Positions 15,401 to 22,993 of a stretch of DNA of 22,993 bases are shown here, one piece after another. The notes under the pieces are model-generated. The model had not been told where the DNA came from and made no database searches. It saw nothing but the letters and a program-made list of their open reading frames with translations. The first letter of the stretch is position 1, and each line of letters begins with the position of its first letter. Source of the DNA: Deltaproteobacteria bacterium (GTDB lineage: Bacteria; Desulfobacterota; DSM-4660; Desulfatiglandales; Desulfatiglandaceae); NCBI GenBank assembly GCA_018644785.1, contig JABGPV010000047.1:1-22993 (forward strand). Reading direction: 5' to 3'. The translations under genes and the position numbers were made by a program.

Positions 15401-18272
15401 CCGTAATGCGATGGGAGCCCGGATTTTGAGGGGTGAGGGAACAGGGAACGGGCTCTGAGGTGGATATGACTTGTTTTTGGTCCACACCCACCCATTGATG
15501 GGTGTAGTGGGTGACATAAGCATTGCCGGCGCCTTTGACCCGGGCGGCTTTTGTTTCCCGTCTTGAAAGGGTTACCGTAATGGGCACGCCTTTGACAGGT
15601 TTTCCCCGGCCGTCCACCACCAGAAATTCCACGGATGCCGGTTGATCCTCTTCCATTACCCACGCCAGTCGTCGAAGCCCCACGTATCGGTCACGGGCGG
15701 CATAGGCTGCGTGAGCCCTTCCGGCAATGGATTTGCCCCGGTCATCTCTAACCGCGCTTTCCACCATCAATTGCCCGTAAAGAATTTTTCCTTCCACGAG
15801 AGGAAACTTCGAATCAGCATCTCCCTGGCTGTTCAGCTTGTTTTCTGTCTGATAAACGGTCTCTTGCGGGGGGGCTTTGGGAAGAATGGTATCAAACTGA
15901 AAGTTCTGAAACGCTGGCTGCTTCAGGATCAGCGGCCGGCTTTTGATGATTGCCGTTACGCGATTGTGCGCCTCCCCGTAGGGTCCGCCCGCGTGGAGTC
16001 TTGCGTGGGTGGAGACGTCCACTTGGTTTCCGGTTTCAAAAAATTGACCGTTCAAGTCGGTGGTGACCTTGAAAGGCGATGGTGTAAAATCGCTTACCAG
16101 CACCCGCATGGGTTCCCGTACCCATTTGGAAAAGGATGCGGAGAGTTCGAAACGGTACCATCCCACGGCGCCGGTTTTGGGGATCTGAAATTCGCCGTTG
16201 ACGGCACCGAATTCATTGAGGGTCAGATCCTTGATTTCGTACACTTTGTTCCCCATGGGGTCCATCACCTTGAGCCGGTACCCGGAATGGGGGGGCGTCA
16301 CAAATGTTTGATTGTTCTGGTTTCGCACATAGAGCTTGTATTGAACCGTATCTCCTGCACGGTATACCCCCTGGGCCGTGGTTCCCCAGGCATGCATGTG
16401 TCCGTAGCGCTTTCGCATGTCGGGCCAGAGGGTGTTCCCGCTGGCCTGGTAGGTGTCCACCCGAAAGGGCCCGTCCAAAGGAAGGATCGCCATGTCGTCT
16501 TCTTTTTGGACCCTCGCAAAGAGATGAGGTTTTTTCATGCCATAGGCATCCAGGGTGGTCAGAAGCGGGTCGACGGTTTGGGTTCCCGCCAGCATGACGA
16601 TGCCGTGGACATCGGTCGTGCCGTGGGTCAGTCGGGTGGGGGTTTGGGGCAGGGCGCCGTAAGTATCCCGGTAGAGGCTCACATTGGCCCCTTGTACGGG
16701 CGAAAAATTTTTCGCCCCTACCGTGGCGAAATCCGTGACCCAGACCAGGGTGTTGTAATGCCCGATTTTCACATGCACCTGAAAAGGGGTGACCTGGGCC
16801 ATGAACCAGCGTTCCCATGGGCTTTTCTTTACCGGGGGACGGGAGTGCACCGATCCCTGTACCACCCCCGAGCTGTGGGCCAGCATGTGGCGGGCTCCCA
16901 GTGGGATTTTGAAAGCGATGTCCTCGACCTTTGGGATTTGAATCTCCCGTGTCTGTCGGGTCTCTTTTCCATGAACCGTTAGCCGGTCATAGGTGATGTC
17001 CACCTTCTCAAGGTTGGTCACCACCAGGGGAACCTGTGAATCCAGACTTTTTTCGAGGACCGCCTGTGGGTGTGTGAGAACGAAATCGGGCAGGCGGTGA
17101 TTCGTCATAAAGCGCATGTTAACGGGGGCGTTGAGAGGGCGCGCGAATTCATCTCTGAGGGCATTTTTTTTGCTCTCGATATGGTATTTGTGAAACGCTT
17201 TGAGCAGTTCCGGAATCCAGACCCGATAGGTTTGTCCCTTTTTGTGGGGATAGCTGAGGTTTGAATGCCCACCACGGTTGGCCCAGGGGTCATAGTCGGA
17301 CCGCCCTCCAGCCAGATCCGGCGTAAAGGTGACGTTGTTTTTGACTTCTTCCGCAATGACCGGTGACGAGAAAACTAGGGCCGCTTGTTTCAGGGGGTTA
17401 CAGCGGTGTTCAAGCGCATGGGGATCGGTTGCGGAAATCTGGATGGTTTTTCCGCCGTTATCCGTGCATTCCACCCCCTCAAAGGCAAATGGGGGAAAGG
17501 TGGAGAAACTGGCGGGAATCCGTTTTTCGATGCCTTTTTCAGGACCCTTGAAGGAAATGATGCCGGGGTTCACCCGGAGCGTTACCTCTGAATCCATCGG
17601 CAGTTCTTTTTGGGGCGACACCAGCCAGACCCGTCGGGCTTCTTCGGTGGCGTCCGTTGATGCGGTCGTAAGGGGTTTTTCCTTGACATCCGGGTCAGGG
17701 ATAACGGTTACGCCCGTGAGTTTTTGCCCTTTGCCGTGAGCCGCCAGAAAGATATGTCGGGCCACGGAATCCTTGAAAACCGGCTGGTTGAATGTCAGTC
17801 GAATGACCGGCATCCCCGGAGCGGACCAGGTCTTGAACCATACGTTCCGAATCTTGGGCCGGATGGTGGTGAAGCTGTGTCGCACGGACTTTTCAAGCGT
17901 AGCGCCATCCTGGGTTCTGATTCCCGGATTGACCTGAATGGTGTAACGGGTGGCGGGTTTAAGGGCTGATTTTTCATCCAGTTGACAGGCCAGGGTTCCG
18001 CTGTTGAGCCAGCGCCATTGACACTTCAGGGAAGGGGTGATGTCAATGGGAATTTCAGAGGCTTTTCGCGCCATACGCCCCATGGGCACAACGGGTTTGT
18101 CAAACTGGAACACGATCTGTCGTCCTGCAGGCACATCCATTCCGGAAGGGGTGATCCGGGTGATGTGAAGGGGAGGGGGGGCGGCAAAGCTCAGGGAAGA
18201 TACAACAATAATATTTAGCAGGATCCCTAGAACTGTGAAACAGGCCTTTACGGAAATTTTGGCATGGCCCAT
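12417..18272 (-). CDS. Bacterial alpha-2-macroglobulin (large periplasmic protease-trapping protein)
   Basis: The 1951-residue protein is expected to trap proteases in the periplasm. It has a signal peptide (about residues 1-30, ending SLSFA-AP) and no lipobox, unlike the E. coli YfhM lipoprotein. An N-terminal Ig-like/MG segment (about 41-140, PSGMDVPAGRQIVFQF) is followed by a series of macroglobulin domains. The alpha-2-macroglobulin domain lies around 1205-1295 (YWNPSIVADEQGEAVITF, DNLTGWRVLAMAV), just after a glycine-rich GGGGG stretch. The thioester motif CWEQ is intact (Cys1426, Gln1429) in a helical thioester domain. The C-terminal receptor-like domain includes the YLPAGNYHLSYTAQV segment. 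AGGAG lies 7 bases before the ATG. The gene starts 38 bases after rmuC and is probably co-transcribed. The usual partner PbpC (PBP1C) is not in the window. The last 11 codons come from MITE copy D. Confidence 0.92.
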   Translation of the reverse strand: MGHAKISVKACFTVLGILLNIIVVSSLSFAAPPPLHITRITPSGMDVPAGRQIVFQFDKPVVPMGRMARKASEIPIDITPSLKCQWRWLNSGTLACQLDEKSALKPATRYTIQVNPGIRTQDGATLEKSVRHSFTTIRPKIRNVWFKTWSAPGMPVIRLTFNQPVFKDSVARHIFLAAHGKGQKLTGVTVIPDPDVKEKPLTTASTDATEEARRVWLVSPQKELPMDSEVTLRVNPGIISFKGPEKGIEKRIPASFSTFPPFAFEGVECTDNGGKTIQISATDPHALEHRCNPLKQAALVFSSPVIAEEVKNNVTFTPDLAGGRSDYDPWANRGGHSNLSYPHKKGQTYRVWIPELLKAFHKYHIESKKNALRDEFARPLNAPVNMRFMTNHRLPDFVLTHPQAVLEKSLDSQVPLVVTNLEKVDITYDRLTVHGKETRQTREIQIPKVEDIAFKIPLGARHMLAHSSGVVQGSVHSRPPVKKSPWERWFMAQVTPFQVHVKIGHYNTLVWVTDFATVGAKNFSPVQGANVSLYRDTYGALPQTPTRLTHGTTDVHGIVMLAGTQTVDPLLTTLDAYGMKKPHLFARVQKEDDMAILPLDGPFRVDTYQASGNTLWPDMRKRYGHMHAWGTTAQGVYRAGDTVQYKLYVRNQNNQTFVTPPHSGYRLKVMDPMGNKVYEIKDLTLNEFGAVNGEFQIPKTGAVGWYRFELSASFSKWVREPMRVLVSDFTPSPFKVTTDLNGQFFETGNQVDVSTHARLHAGGPYGEAHNRVTAIIKSRPLILKQPAFQNFQFDTILPKAPPQETVYQTENKLNSQGDADSKFPLVEGKILYGQLMVESAVRDDRGKSIAGRAHAAYAARDRYVGLRRLAWVMEEDQPASVEFLVVDGRGKPVKGVPITVTLSRRETKAARVKGAGNAYVTHYTHQWVGVDQKQVISTSEPVPCSLTPQNPGSHRITAIIKDAKGRDHSSRMYQWVVGKGEVVWDERPDNRLEIIPEKNRYAVGDRARYLVKNPFPGAKALVTVERYGVLRHWLQTLHGSTPMIEFEVKQDETPGFYLSVVVISPRVEQPPLQTGQVDLGKPTFRMGYVKTSVSDPAKELAVRVMPEHETYKPGDRVTVKLKATVTEKNNPAPVELAVVVLDESVFDLIAKGRDYFDPYKGFYTLDGLDLENFSLLMGLVGRQKFEKKGADTGGGGGADISLRSVFKFVSYWNPSIVADEQGEAVITFNAPDNLTGWRVLAMAVTPGDRMGLGQGKFKVNQPTEIRPVMPNQVIAGDKFEAGFSIMNRTSEKRQLTATVTAQGPIQTPRDQTRVEKRFELSLSPFKRHTIWLPMETTGKGRIQFTAKAWDKTDGDGVTHTLPVNKRYFLETAAQYGSTTQPSVSETILFPKEMRTDVGDITVEVSPTVLGNLEGAFSYLKDYPYTCWEQILTQGVMAGHYAGLKNYLSSDFKWLGNKKLPEETLHRATDFQAPNGGMTYYIPKNRYVSPYLSAYTALAFTWLQEAGFKIPDTVQQKLYTYLWTLLRRNTVPDFYSKGMASTVRAVALAALAKEGKINPSDLSRYVPHVKEMSLFGKAQFLLAALAVPETEKMRAHVVRQILSHGNESAGKMVFSEVIDDRFTRILASPLRTNGAILSALTAYAGTDAGKSLINDIPFKLVRFITQARKKRDHWENTQENIFCMKGLIDYAGRYEDKKPGFTVRALFDREVMGQTRFDDMRDEAKTFTRSIQKEDPARTATINLERKGQGRLYYATRLSYAPLGEDATSVNAGIEIHREYNLLQNNKWQLLKNPIRLKRGDLVRVDLFLSLPAARNFVVVDDPVPGGLEPVNRDLATASTVDADQGAYKAAEGSWWFKQSDWFSYGDSRWSFYHCELRHNAARFYSEYLPAGNYHLSYTAQVIAPGEFTVLPVFAEEMYDPDVYGRGVRDLLMVDQVSGQDGVGPSQLIEIK

Positions 18273-18310
18273 GGCTTTTCTCCTGTAATAGAGTCTGTTT
18301 GCGATTTAAC

Positions 18311-19657
18311 TCATTCTGTGTCTTGAACGTCGGACGATATTTCCTCCACCTTTGAAAGCTTTCGTGAAATGGCGCGGGTGCGCACCTCCGCCTGGTCAAT
18401 GGTGTTGCCGGCTTCCTGAAGCTTTTTCTTTGTTTTGGCCAGGGCATCTCCGAACCGGCTAAACTCGGTTTTGAGTGCCCCCAGAAGTTCCCACACTTCG
18501 CTGGAGCGTTTTTCAATGGCCAGGGTGCGAAAACCGATCTGAAGGCTGTTGAGCAGGGCTGAAAGGGTGGTGGGACCCGCCACCACAACGCGGTACTCCT
18601 GTTGAAGCGCATCGCACAGGCCCGGGATTCGCAACACCTCCGCATAGAGACCTTCAACCGGCAGAAACATCACGGCAAAATCCGTCGTCCGGGGTGGCGC
18701 CACATACTTTTCTTGAATGGCTTTTGCCTCCGCTCTGATCCTCATCTCCAGTTGTTTCAGGTGCCGGTCGGCGCTCTCCTTGTCTGCACGCTCCAGAGCG
18801 TCCAGCAGGCGTTGATAGTCCTCCTGGGGGAATTTAGCGTCGATGGGAAGCCACAACACCCGGTTGGGATCCTTTCTCTGGCCGGGAAGCCGAAGTGCGA
18901 ATTCCACCCGCTCACGGCTGTTCTTTTTGGTGGCCACATTGGTGTCATACTGATCCGGGGTCAGGATCTGCTCCAGTATTGCTCCAAGCCGCACTTCCCC
19001 CCAGGTGCCCCGAGTGCGTACATTGGTGAGCACCCGCTTCAAATCCCCCACGCCATTTGCCAGGTGCTGCATTTCCCCGAGGCCCCTGTAGACTTGTTCC
19101 AATCGCTCGCTGACCTGTTTGAAGGATTCCCCGACCCTTTTTTCGATGCTGATATGAAGCTGTTCATCCACAGTTGTTCGTATCTGTTCGAGTTTTTTAT
19201 TGTTTTCGTTTCGAATGGTCCCCAGTTGGGCGTCGATGGATTTTCGAATGGCTTCTGATTTATCTTCGTTGATCCGGGTTAATGCCACCAGTTGCCGGGC
19301 AAAAGAGTCCAACTGGGCTTTCTGCATTCCCGCATTTTCAGTGATTCGTTGAAGGAGGCCGTCTGTCATAACGCGAAGGCCTTTTCCCGTTTCATCTCGA
19401 TGGAGGCGTGCTTGATGTGCCGATTCATTCCGGTTCTGGGCGCTTTCTTCTTTGAATGCCTTGAGCAGACCTTGAAGCTGTTGATCCAGATGGCCCAACT
19501 GATGTTGGAGACGGACGATATCTTCGGATGTTTGTTTCCTGAATACCCGTATCAGAATCACGAATAAAATCACCAGGGTCAGGACTAGCATAAAGAGCGA
19601 TAATCCCCCCTGGTGGTCAAGAATCATTTGGGTGACGCTTTGAAGAAATTGGGACAT
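18311..19657 (-). CDS. rmuC: RmuC-family DNA recombination protein
   Basis: The 448-residue protein has an N-terminal membrane segment (19-38), a long coiled coil (about 45-200) and the RmuC core. The core includes GTWGEVRLGAILEQILTPDQY (217-237) and LWLPIDAKFPQEDY (268-281), which resembles a PD-(D/E)XK nuclease core. In E. coli RmuC limits inversion at short inverted repeats; a role as a membrane-tethered nuclease is suggested by the family. Length is typical. No good ribosome binding site precedes the ATG at 19657, and MILDHQGG 10 codons later is an alternative start with no better site. The alpha-2-macroglobulin gene follows 38 bases downstream. Confidence 0.9.
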   Translation of the reverse strand: MSQFLQSVTQMILDHQGGLSLFMLVLTLVILFVILIRVFRKQTSEDIVRLQHQLGHLDQQLQGLLKAFKEESAQNRNESAHQARLHRDETGKGLRVMTDGLLQRITENAGMQKAQLDSFARQLVALTRINEDKSEAIRKSIDAQLGTIRNENNKKLEQIRTTVDEQLHISIEKRVGESFKQVSERLEQVYRGLGEMQHLANGVGDLKRVLTNVRTRGTWGEVRLGAILEQILTPDQYDTNVATKKNSRERVEFALRLPGQRKDPNRVLWLPIDAKFPQEDYQRLLDALERADKESADRHLKQLEMRIRAEAKAIQEKYVAPPRTTDFAVMFLPVEGLYAEVLRIPGLCDALQQEYRVVVAGPTTLSALLNSLQIGFRTLAIEKRSSEVWELLGALKTEFSRFGDALAKTKKKLQEAGNTIDQAEVRTRAISRKLSKVEEISSDVQDTE

Positions 19658-19919
19658 GTCTGGTTGAACCGCACATTAGCAAGGTCTGATTTTCAGGCAG
19701 TGAAGAAAGCCCGGCGAATATTATGGGGAGTTTAGGAGAAATCAGTCTTCGGTGTCAAGGTTCGCATTGTATTACTCATAATTGTATTTTTTGACCGTCA
19801 TGTCGGGGCAGTCGGAAACAATCAAGATTCAAATAGCAGAATTTATTTTACGGAGGGAGTTGTTTTTTGCCGGGAATATGATATCCTTTTTTCCTGCGTG
19901 AACCATTAAGGAGTGAAAA
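19658..19919. promoter_or_regulatory. Divergent intergenic region between rmuC and the transglycosylase gene
   Basis: These 262 bases separate the starts of two diverging genes, so they must hold both promoters. The segment is AT-rich near 19770-19890. I cannot assign a convincing -35/-10 pair for either direction. Confidence 0.4.
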
Positions 19920-20966
19920 ATGGGTGGCTGGGTAAGCTTGTTCAGGAGGTGGGTCGGGTTGTCAGGGAAGGCTCGGAATCGGGTTTTGACCGGAAATCTG
20001 TGGTTAGTTTCGATCATCATGCTGATCTTTGTTTCGTCCGTGCATGGGGTTCACGCCCAAGGGGTGAAAGACCCATCTTTTCAGGAATGGCTCAAAGGGG
20101 TTCGCCGGGAGGCCCGTGCAGCGGGCGTTTCCCCCGAAGTCCTGGACCGGGCTTTTCGGCGGCTGAAGCCTATTCCCAGAGTGATCAAACTGGACCGCTC
20201 GCAACCGGAATTTAAACTGACCTTCAAACAATACCAGGACCGTGTGGTTTCCGACAAGACCGTCTGGGACGGCCGGCGTTTGTACCGCGAACACCGGGAT
20301 CTTCTGAAAAAGATCGGGGATCAATACGGGGTTGAGCCCCAATATATTGTGGCTCTTTGGGGAATTGAAACTCGATATGGCCGGATTACGGGCGGATACC
20401 CGGTCATCGCCGCTCTGGCGACGCTGGCCTATGATGGTCGGCGCAGCGCTTTTTTCAGGGAGGAACTGATTCGAGCCCTCAAAATTCTTGAGGAGGGGCA
20501 TATTGACGTGAAAGACATGGATGGCTCCTGGGCGGGCGCCATGGGCCAGGTTCAGTTCATGCCGTCATCTTTTGTGAGTTATGCTGTGGATTATGATGGT
20601 GATGGTCGAAGAGATATATGGGACAATGTACCTGATGCCCTGGCATCCGCCGCCAATTACCTGTCAAGATCCGGATGGAAGAAAAACCAGGGGTGGGGGG
20701 GTAAAGTCTCTTTGCCTGCGGGGTTCAATAAAAATTTGGTGGGAAAAGGCAGCAAGAGAACCCTTAAAGAATGGCAACAATTGGGTGTTACCGGGAAGGG
20801 TGTTGCGGGAAAGCCGGACCTGCGGGCATACCTGGTTCAACCCAACAAAACCGGTGGTCCCATATTCCTGGCATATCCCAATTATCGCGTTATCCTGAAA
20901 TGGAACCGATCCAATTATTTTGCCATCACGGTGGGCACACTGGCGGATCGGATTGCAAAACCATAG
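19920..20966 (+). CDS. Lytic murein transglycosylase, MltB family (SLT_2 domain)
   Basis: The 348-residue enzyme cleaves peptidoglycan glycan strands with formation of 1,6-anhydro-muropeptides. AAGGAG lies 6 bases before the ATG. A long, basic n-region precedes a hydrophobic segment (27-42), with likely cleavage at VHA-Q (46/47). There is no lipobox, so it is probably soluble or periplasmic, not an outer-membrane lipoprotein as E. coli MltB is. The SLT_2 domain covers about 52-345, with catalytic Glu150 in WGIETRYG, the conserved AMGQVQFMPSSF (207-218) and an EF-hand-like DYDGDGRRD (224-232), as in MltB. It lacks a C-terminal peptidoglycan-binding domain. It is convergent with prfC, with three bases between the stop codons. 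Confidence 0.92.
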   Translation: MGGWVSLFRRWVGLSGKARNRVLTGNLWLVSIIMLIFVSSVHGVHAQGVKDPSFQEWLKGVRREARAAGVSPEVLDRAFRRLKPIPRVIKLDRSQPEFKLTFKQYQDRVVSDKTVWDGRRLYREHRDLLKKIGDQYGVEPQYIVALWGIETRYGRITGGYPVIAALATLAYDGRRSAFFREELIRALKILEEGHIDVKDMDGSWAGAMGQVQFMPSSFVSYAVDYDGDGRRDIWDNVPDALASAANYLSRSGWKKNQGWGGKVSLPAGFNKNLVGKGSKRTLKEWQQLGVTGKGVAGKPDLRAYLVQPNKTGGPIFLAYPNYRVILKWNRSNYFAITVGTLADRIAKP

Positions 20967-20969
20967 TTT

Positions 20970-22556
20970 TCAATTATACTCCCGGGTTTTCTTAAATTCC
21001 ACCTCCGGCCATTGTTCCATCACATGCTCCAGCCGCCACTGGCTCGGGCCCAGGAAAGTCAATTCTTTTTCCGCATCAAGGGCCAGGTAAGCGGTATTTT
21101 CCTGCTGAAATTCCTTGAATCGTTTTGGATCGTCGCAGCTCACCCAGCGTGCCACGGCCAGTTCCATGGGCTCGTAAACCGTATCGGCCCCATATTCCTG
21201 TTTGAGTCGACTGGCTGTAACGTCAAACTGAAGGATACCCACCGCCCCCAGAATGTAGTCACTGGTGCCCAAAGGGCGAAATACCTGGGTGGCCCCCTCT
21301 TCCGCCAGCTGGTGCAGTCCCTTTTGCAACTGTTTTGATTTCATGGGATTTTTTAGGCGGATGCGCCGGAAGTGTTCCGGGGCGAAATTGGGGATTCCGG
21401 TAAATTTAAGCGGCTCCTTTTCCGTAAAGGTATCTCCGATTTTGATGGTGCCGTGGTTGTGGATGCCGATAATGTCTCCGGGATACGCTTCCTGAACATT
21501 CTCCCGGGCTTGAGCCATGAATATGGTGGCATTGGCAATGGCAATTTCTTTTCCGATGCGGTGATGAACCACCTTCATACCCCGCCTGAATGTGCCGGAA
21601 CAGACCCGCAGAAATGCGATGCGGTCCCGATGGGCCATGTCCATATTGGCCTGAATTTTAAAAATAAATCCAGAAAAGGCGGGTTCGTAGGGCGATACTT
21701 CCCGTGTCATGGTGACCCGAGACGCAGGCGGCGGCGACATTTCAACAAATGCGTCCAGCAATTCTTTTACGCCGAAGTTGTTGATGGCGCTGCCAAAAAA
21801 AACAGGCGTCTGATTTCCCTTCAGGTAGTGCTTAAGATCAAAGGGGTTGGCGGCGCCGTCCAGCAATTCCACATCTTCACGGAGTTCATCGGCCTGGTTG
21901 CCGAGCAATTCGTCGAGACGGGGATCGGCAAGATCCTCTATCATTAAGCCTTCCCGGGACACGGAAGACTGCCCCGGTGTAAAGAGATGCAGTCCCCGGT
22001 GATGACGATTGTAGACCCCTTTAAAGGCTTTTCCCATTCCGATGGGCCATGACAGGGGCACGCACTCGATTTGAAGTTTTTCCTCAATGTCGCTCAAGAG
22101 ATCCAGCGGCGGGAGTCCTTCCCGGTCCAATTTGTTAATGAAGGTGATAATGGGTGTATTCCGCATTCGGCAGACTTCCATAAGTTTTTCCGTCTGAGGC
22201 TCCACACCTTTGGCGCTGTCAATGACCATCAGGGCGCTGTCTACAGCCGTCAACACGCGATAGGTGTCCTCGGAAAAGTCCTGGTGCCCCGGTGTATCCA
22301 GCAGGTTTACCTCGAAGTCCCGGTAGTTGAATTTCATGGCGCTGGTGGTAACGGATATGCCCCTTTCCTGCTCGATGCGCATCCAGTCGCTGGTGGCATG
22401 GCGTGCGGCTTTTCTGGCCTTGATGGCGCCGGCCTGCTGAATGGCGCCGCCAAAAAGCAGCAGCTTTTCCGTAAGGGTTGTCTTGCCGGCGTCCGGATGG
22501 CTGATAATGCCGAAGTTTCGTCGCCGATCCACTTCCTGTTTATGCTGTCTGTTCAT
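20970..22556 (-). CDS. prfC: Peptide chain release factor 3 (RF3)
   Basis: The 528-residue translational GTPase recycles RF1/RF2 from the ribosome after peptide release. I start at MNRQHKQ because GAGG lies 7 bases before that ATG; the TTG four codons upstream overlaps the ribosome binding site. G1 is HPDAGKTT (20-27), followed by RGISVTTS (switch I), DTPGHQDF (G3) and NKLD (G4). The C-terminal EF-G-like domains contain the RF3-typical [11 protein letters not shown] segment. Length matches E. coli RF3 (529). An intrinsic-terminator-shaped hairpin lies in the 5' leader 22 bases before the start, and a candidate promoter precedes it. Confidence 0.95.
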   Translation of the reverse strand: MNRQHKQEVDRRRNFGIISHPDAGKTTLTEKLLLFGGAIQQAGAIKARKAARHATSDWMRIEQERGISVTTSAMKFNYRDFEVNLLDTPGHQDFSEDTYRVLTAVDSALMVIDSAKGVEPQTEKLMEVCRMRNTPIITFINKLDREGLPPLDLLSDIEEKLQIECVPLSWPIGMGKAFKGVYNRHHRGLHLFTPGQSSVSREGLMIEDLADPRLDELLGNQADELREDVELLDGAANPFDLKHYLKGNQTPVFFGSAINNFGVKELLDAFVEMSPPPASRVTMTREVSPYEPAFSGFIFKIQANMDMAHRDRIAFLRVCSGTFRRGMKVVHHRIGKEIAIANATIFMAQARENVQEAYPGDIIGIHNHGTIKIGDTFTEKEPLKFTGIPNFAPEHFRRIRLKNPMKSKQLQKGLHQLAEEGATQVFRPLGTSDYILGAVGILQFDVTASRLKQEYGADTVYEPMELAVARWVSCDDPKRFKEFQQENTAYLALDAEKELTFLGPSQWRLEHVMEQWPEVEFKKTREYN

Positions 22557-22577
22557 TTTCTGCCTCAATCACAACGT

Positions 22578-22604
22578 AAAAAAAACGGGCTCTGAGAGAG
22601 CCCG
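22578..22604 (-). terminator. Intrinsic terminator or attenuator in the prfC leader
   Basis: On the minus strand the stem CGGGCTCT...AGAGCCCG (22604-22586, three-base loop) is followed directly by eight T residues (22585-22578). Its T-run ends 21 bases before the prfC ATG, leaving no space for a promoter between it and the gene, so prfC transcripts from upstream must pass through it. Confidence 0.7.
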
Positions 22605-22617
22605 ATTGCTGGATCAT

Positions 22618-22645
22618 AACATAATGCGTTATTGCCAAAGGTCAA
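22618..22645 (-). promoter_or_regulatory. Candidate sigma-70-type promoter for prfC
   Basis: On the minus strand TTGACC (22645-22640), a 16-base spacer and TATGTT (22623-22618) precede the terminator hairpin by about 14 bases. Transcription would start near 22611, almost at the base of the hairpin. Confidence 0.4.
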
Positions 22646-22676
22646 TGGGCATCATTTTTGAAACGCCTGCTCGTTC

Positions 22677-22705
22677 TTGACACTCTTTCACCAGCCTGCT
22701 ATCGG
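22677..22705 (+). promoter_or_regulatory. Candidate promoter for the nudC-like gene
   Basis: TTGACA (22677-22682) matches the -35 consensus exactly, with a 17-base spacer to TATCGG (a weak -10). It lies about 58 bases upstream of the start codon and diverges from the prfC promoter. Confidence 0.35.
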
Positions 22706-22762
22706 TTACTGAAAACGGCACTAATAACAATGACGCCGCTTGAAACCAAAGGAGAGAAATAT

Positions 22763-22993
22763 ATGACATTTGTATCCACTGCCAAACCGCCCCTCACACC
22801 CCCTGAAAATGCCTACTGGTTTTTGTTCCGAAAACAGCGTTTCCTGGTCATTCAAGAAGGCGAAAACACCCGCATTCCGCAAACGCGTGATCTTAAAGAA
22901 ACCACCCTCTCCGCCGACGGGCAGCACTTTTTCGGCATGTTGAATGGTCAGCCATGCTATGTGGCGGAATTGGGGCGCGACGCGGTGGTGCCT
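22763..22993 (+). CDS. nudC: NudC-like NAD(+)/NADH pyrophosphatase, N-terminal part (runs off the right edge)
   Basis: Seventy-seven codons are visible, with AAGGAG about 8 bases before the ATG. The segment YWFLFRKQRFLVIQEGENTRIP, followed by HFFGMLNGQPCYVAEL, resembles the NUDIX-like N-terminal domain of NudC, in which a tryptophan-phenylalanine strand is followed by a region reading display-of-address style residues. The catalytic Nudix box and the zinc ribbon lie beyond the window, so the call cannot be confirmed here. NudC hydrolyses NAD(H) to NMN(H) and AMP and removes NAD caps from RNA. It is divergent from prfC. Confidence 0.7.
   Translation, partial: MTFVSTAKPPLTPPENAYWFLFRKQRFLVIQEGENTRIPQTRDLKETTLSADGQHFFGMLNGQPCYVAELGRDAVVP

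Noticed and set aside
15642..16982. A 446-codon plus-strand open frame opposite the alpha-2-macroglobulin gene
   Set aside because: It is a long antisense frame created by the codon bias of the real gene, which has clear domains, a signal peptide and a ribosome binding site. The antisense product shows no family motif.

Overview
The window looks like chromosomal DNA of a Gram-negative bacterium with moderate GC content. A marine or sediment Desulfobacterota (deltaproteobacterial) host is my best guess. This rests on overall gene style, a periplasmic alpha-2-macroglobulin, an MltB-type lytic transglycosylase, RF3, NudC, a Cys-type sulfatase and many small palindromic repeats. No rRNA or other taxonomic marker is present, so the assignment is inference.

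The window has two parts. The right part (about 12.4-23 kb) is ordinary, compact chromosome: a very large alpha-2-macroglobulin gene probably co-transcribed with rmuC, a divergent MltB-type transglycosylase, prfC (RF3) convergent with it, and the 5' end of a nudC-like gene running off the right edge. The left part (1-12.4 kb) is an accessory patchwork. It holds the left end of an IS21-family insertion sequence that appears to have cut off a small membrane protein gene, a DUF4143-type AAA ATPase inside a 17-bp perfect inverted repeat, an arylsulfatase, a methyltransferase with an N-terminal signal sequence, a REP-like palindrome field of about 600 bp, a duplicated ABC ATPase (ModF/PhrA-like), two unrelated short-chain dehydrogenases and a Crp/Fnr-type regulator. 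Most of these are single genes separated by repeat-rich spacers, not members of long operons.

The most striking structure is a family of non-coding, MITE-like elements with terminal inverted repeats close to GGGGTCGGGCCAAGCCAA and internal hairpins built from ctatatcg...ctttttg arms. Four copies are present: about 678-861 (short form), 9164-9397 and 10261-10497 (nearly identical and bracketing one dehydrogenase gene), and a left-truncated copy at about 12320-12452. The last copy supplies the final 11 codons and the stop codon of the alpha-2-macroglobulin gene. Two further small inverted-repeat elements (4321-4451, 6854-6938) belong to different families.

The functional theme on the right is envelope maintenance (alpha-2-macroglobulin, lytic transglycosylase) plus housekeeping (RmuC, RF3, NudC). 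The left shows no single pathway. The AT-rich SDR plus Crp/Fnr pair (10.6-12.1 kb) resembles Bacteroidota gene pairs and is probably horizontally acquired.
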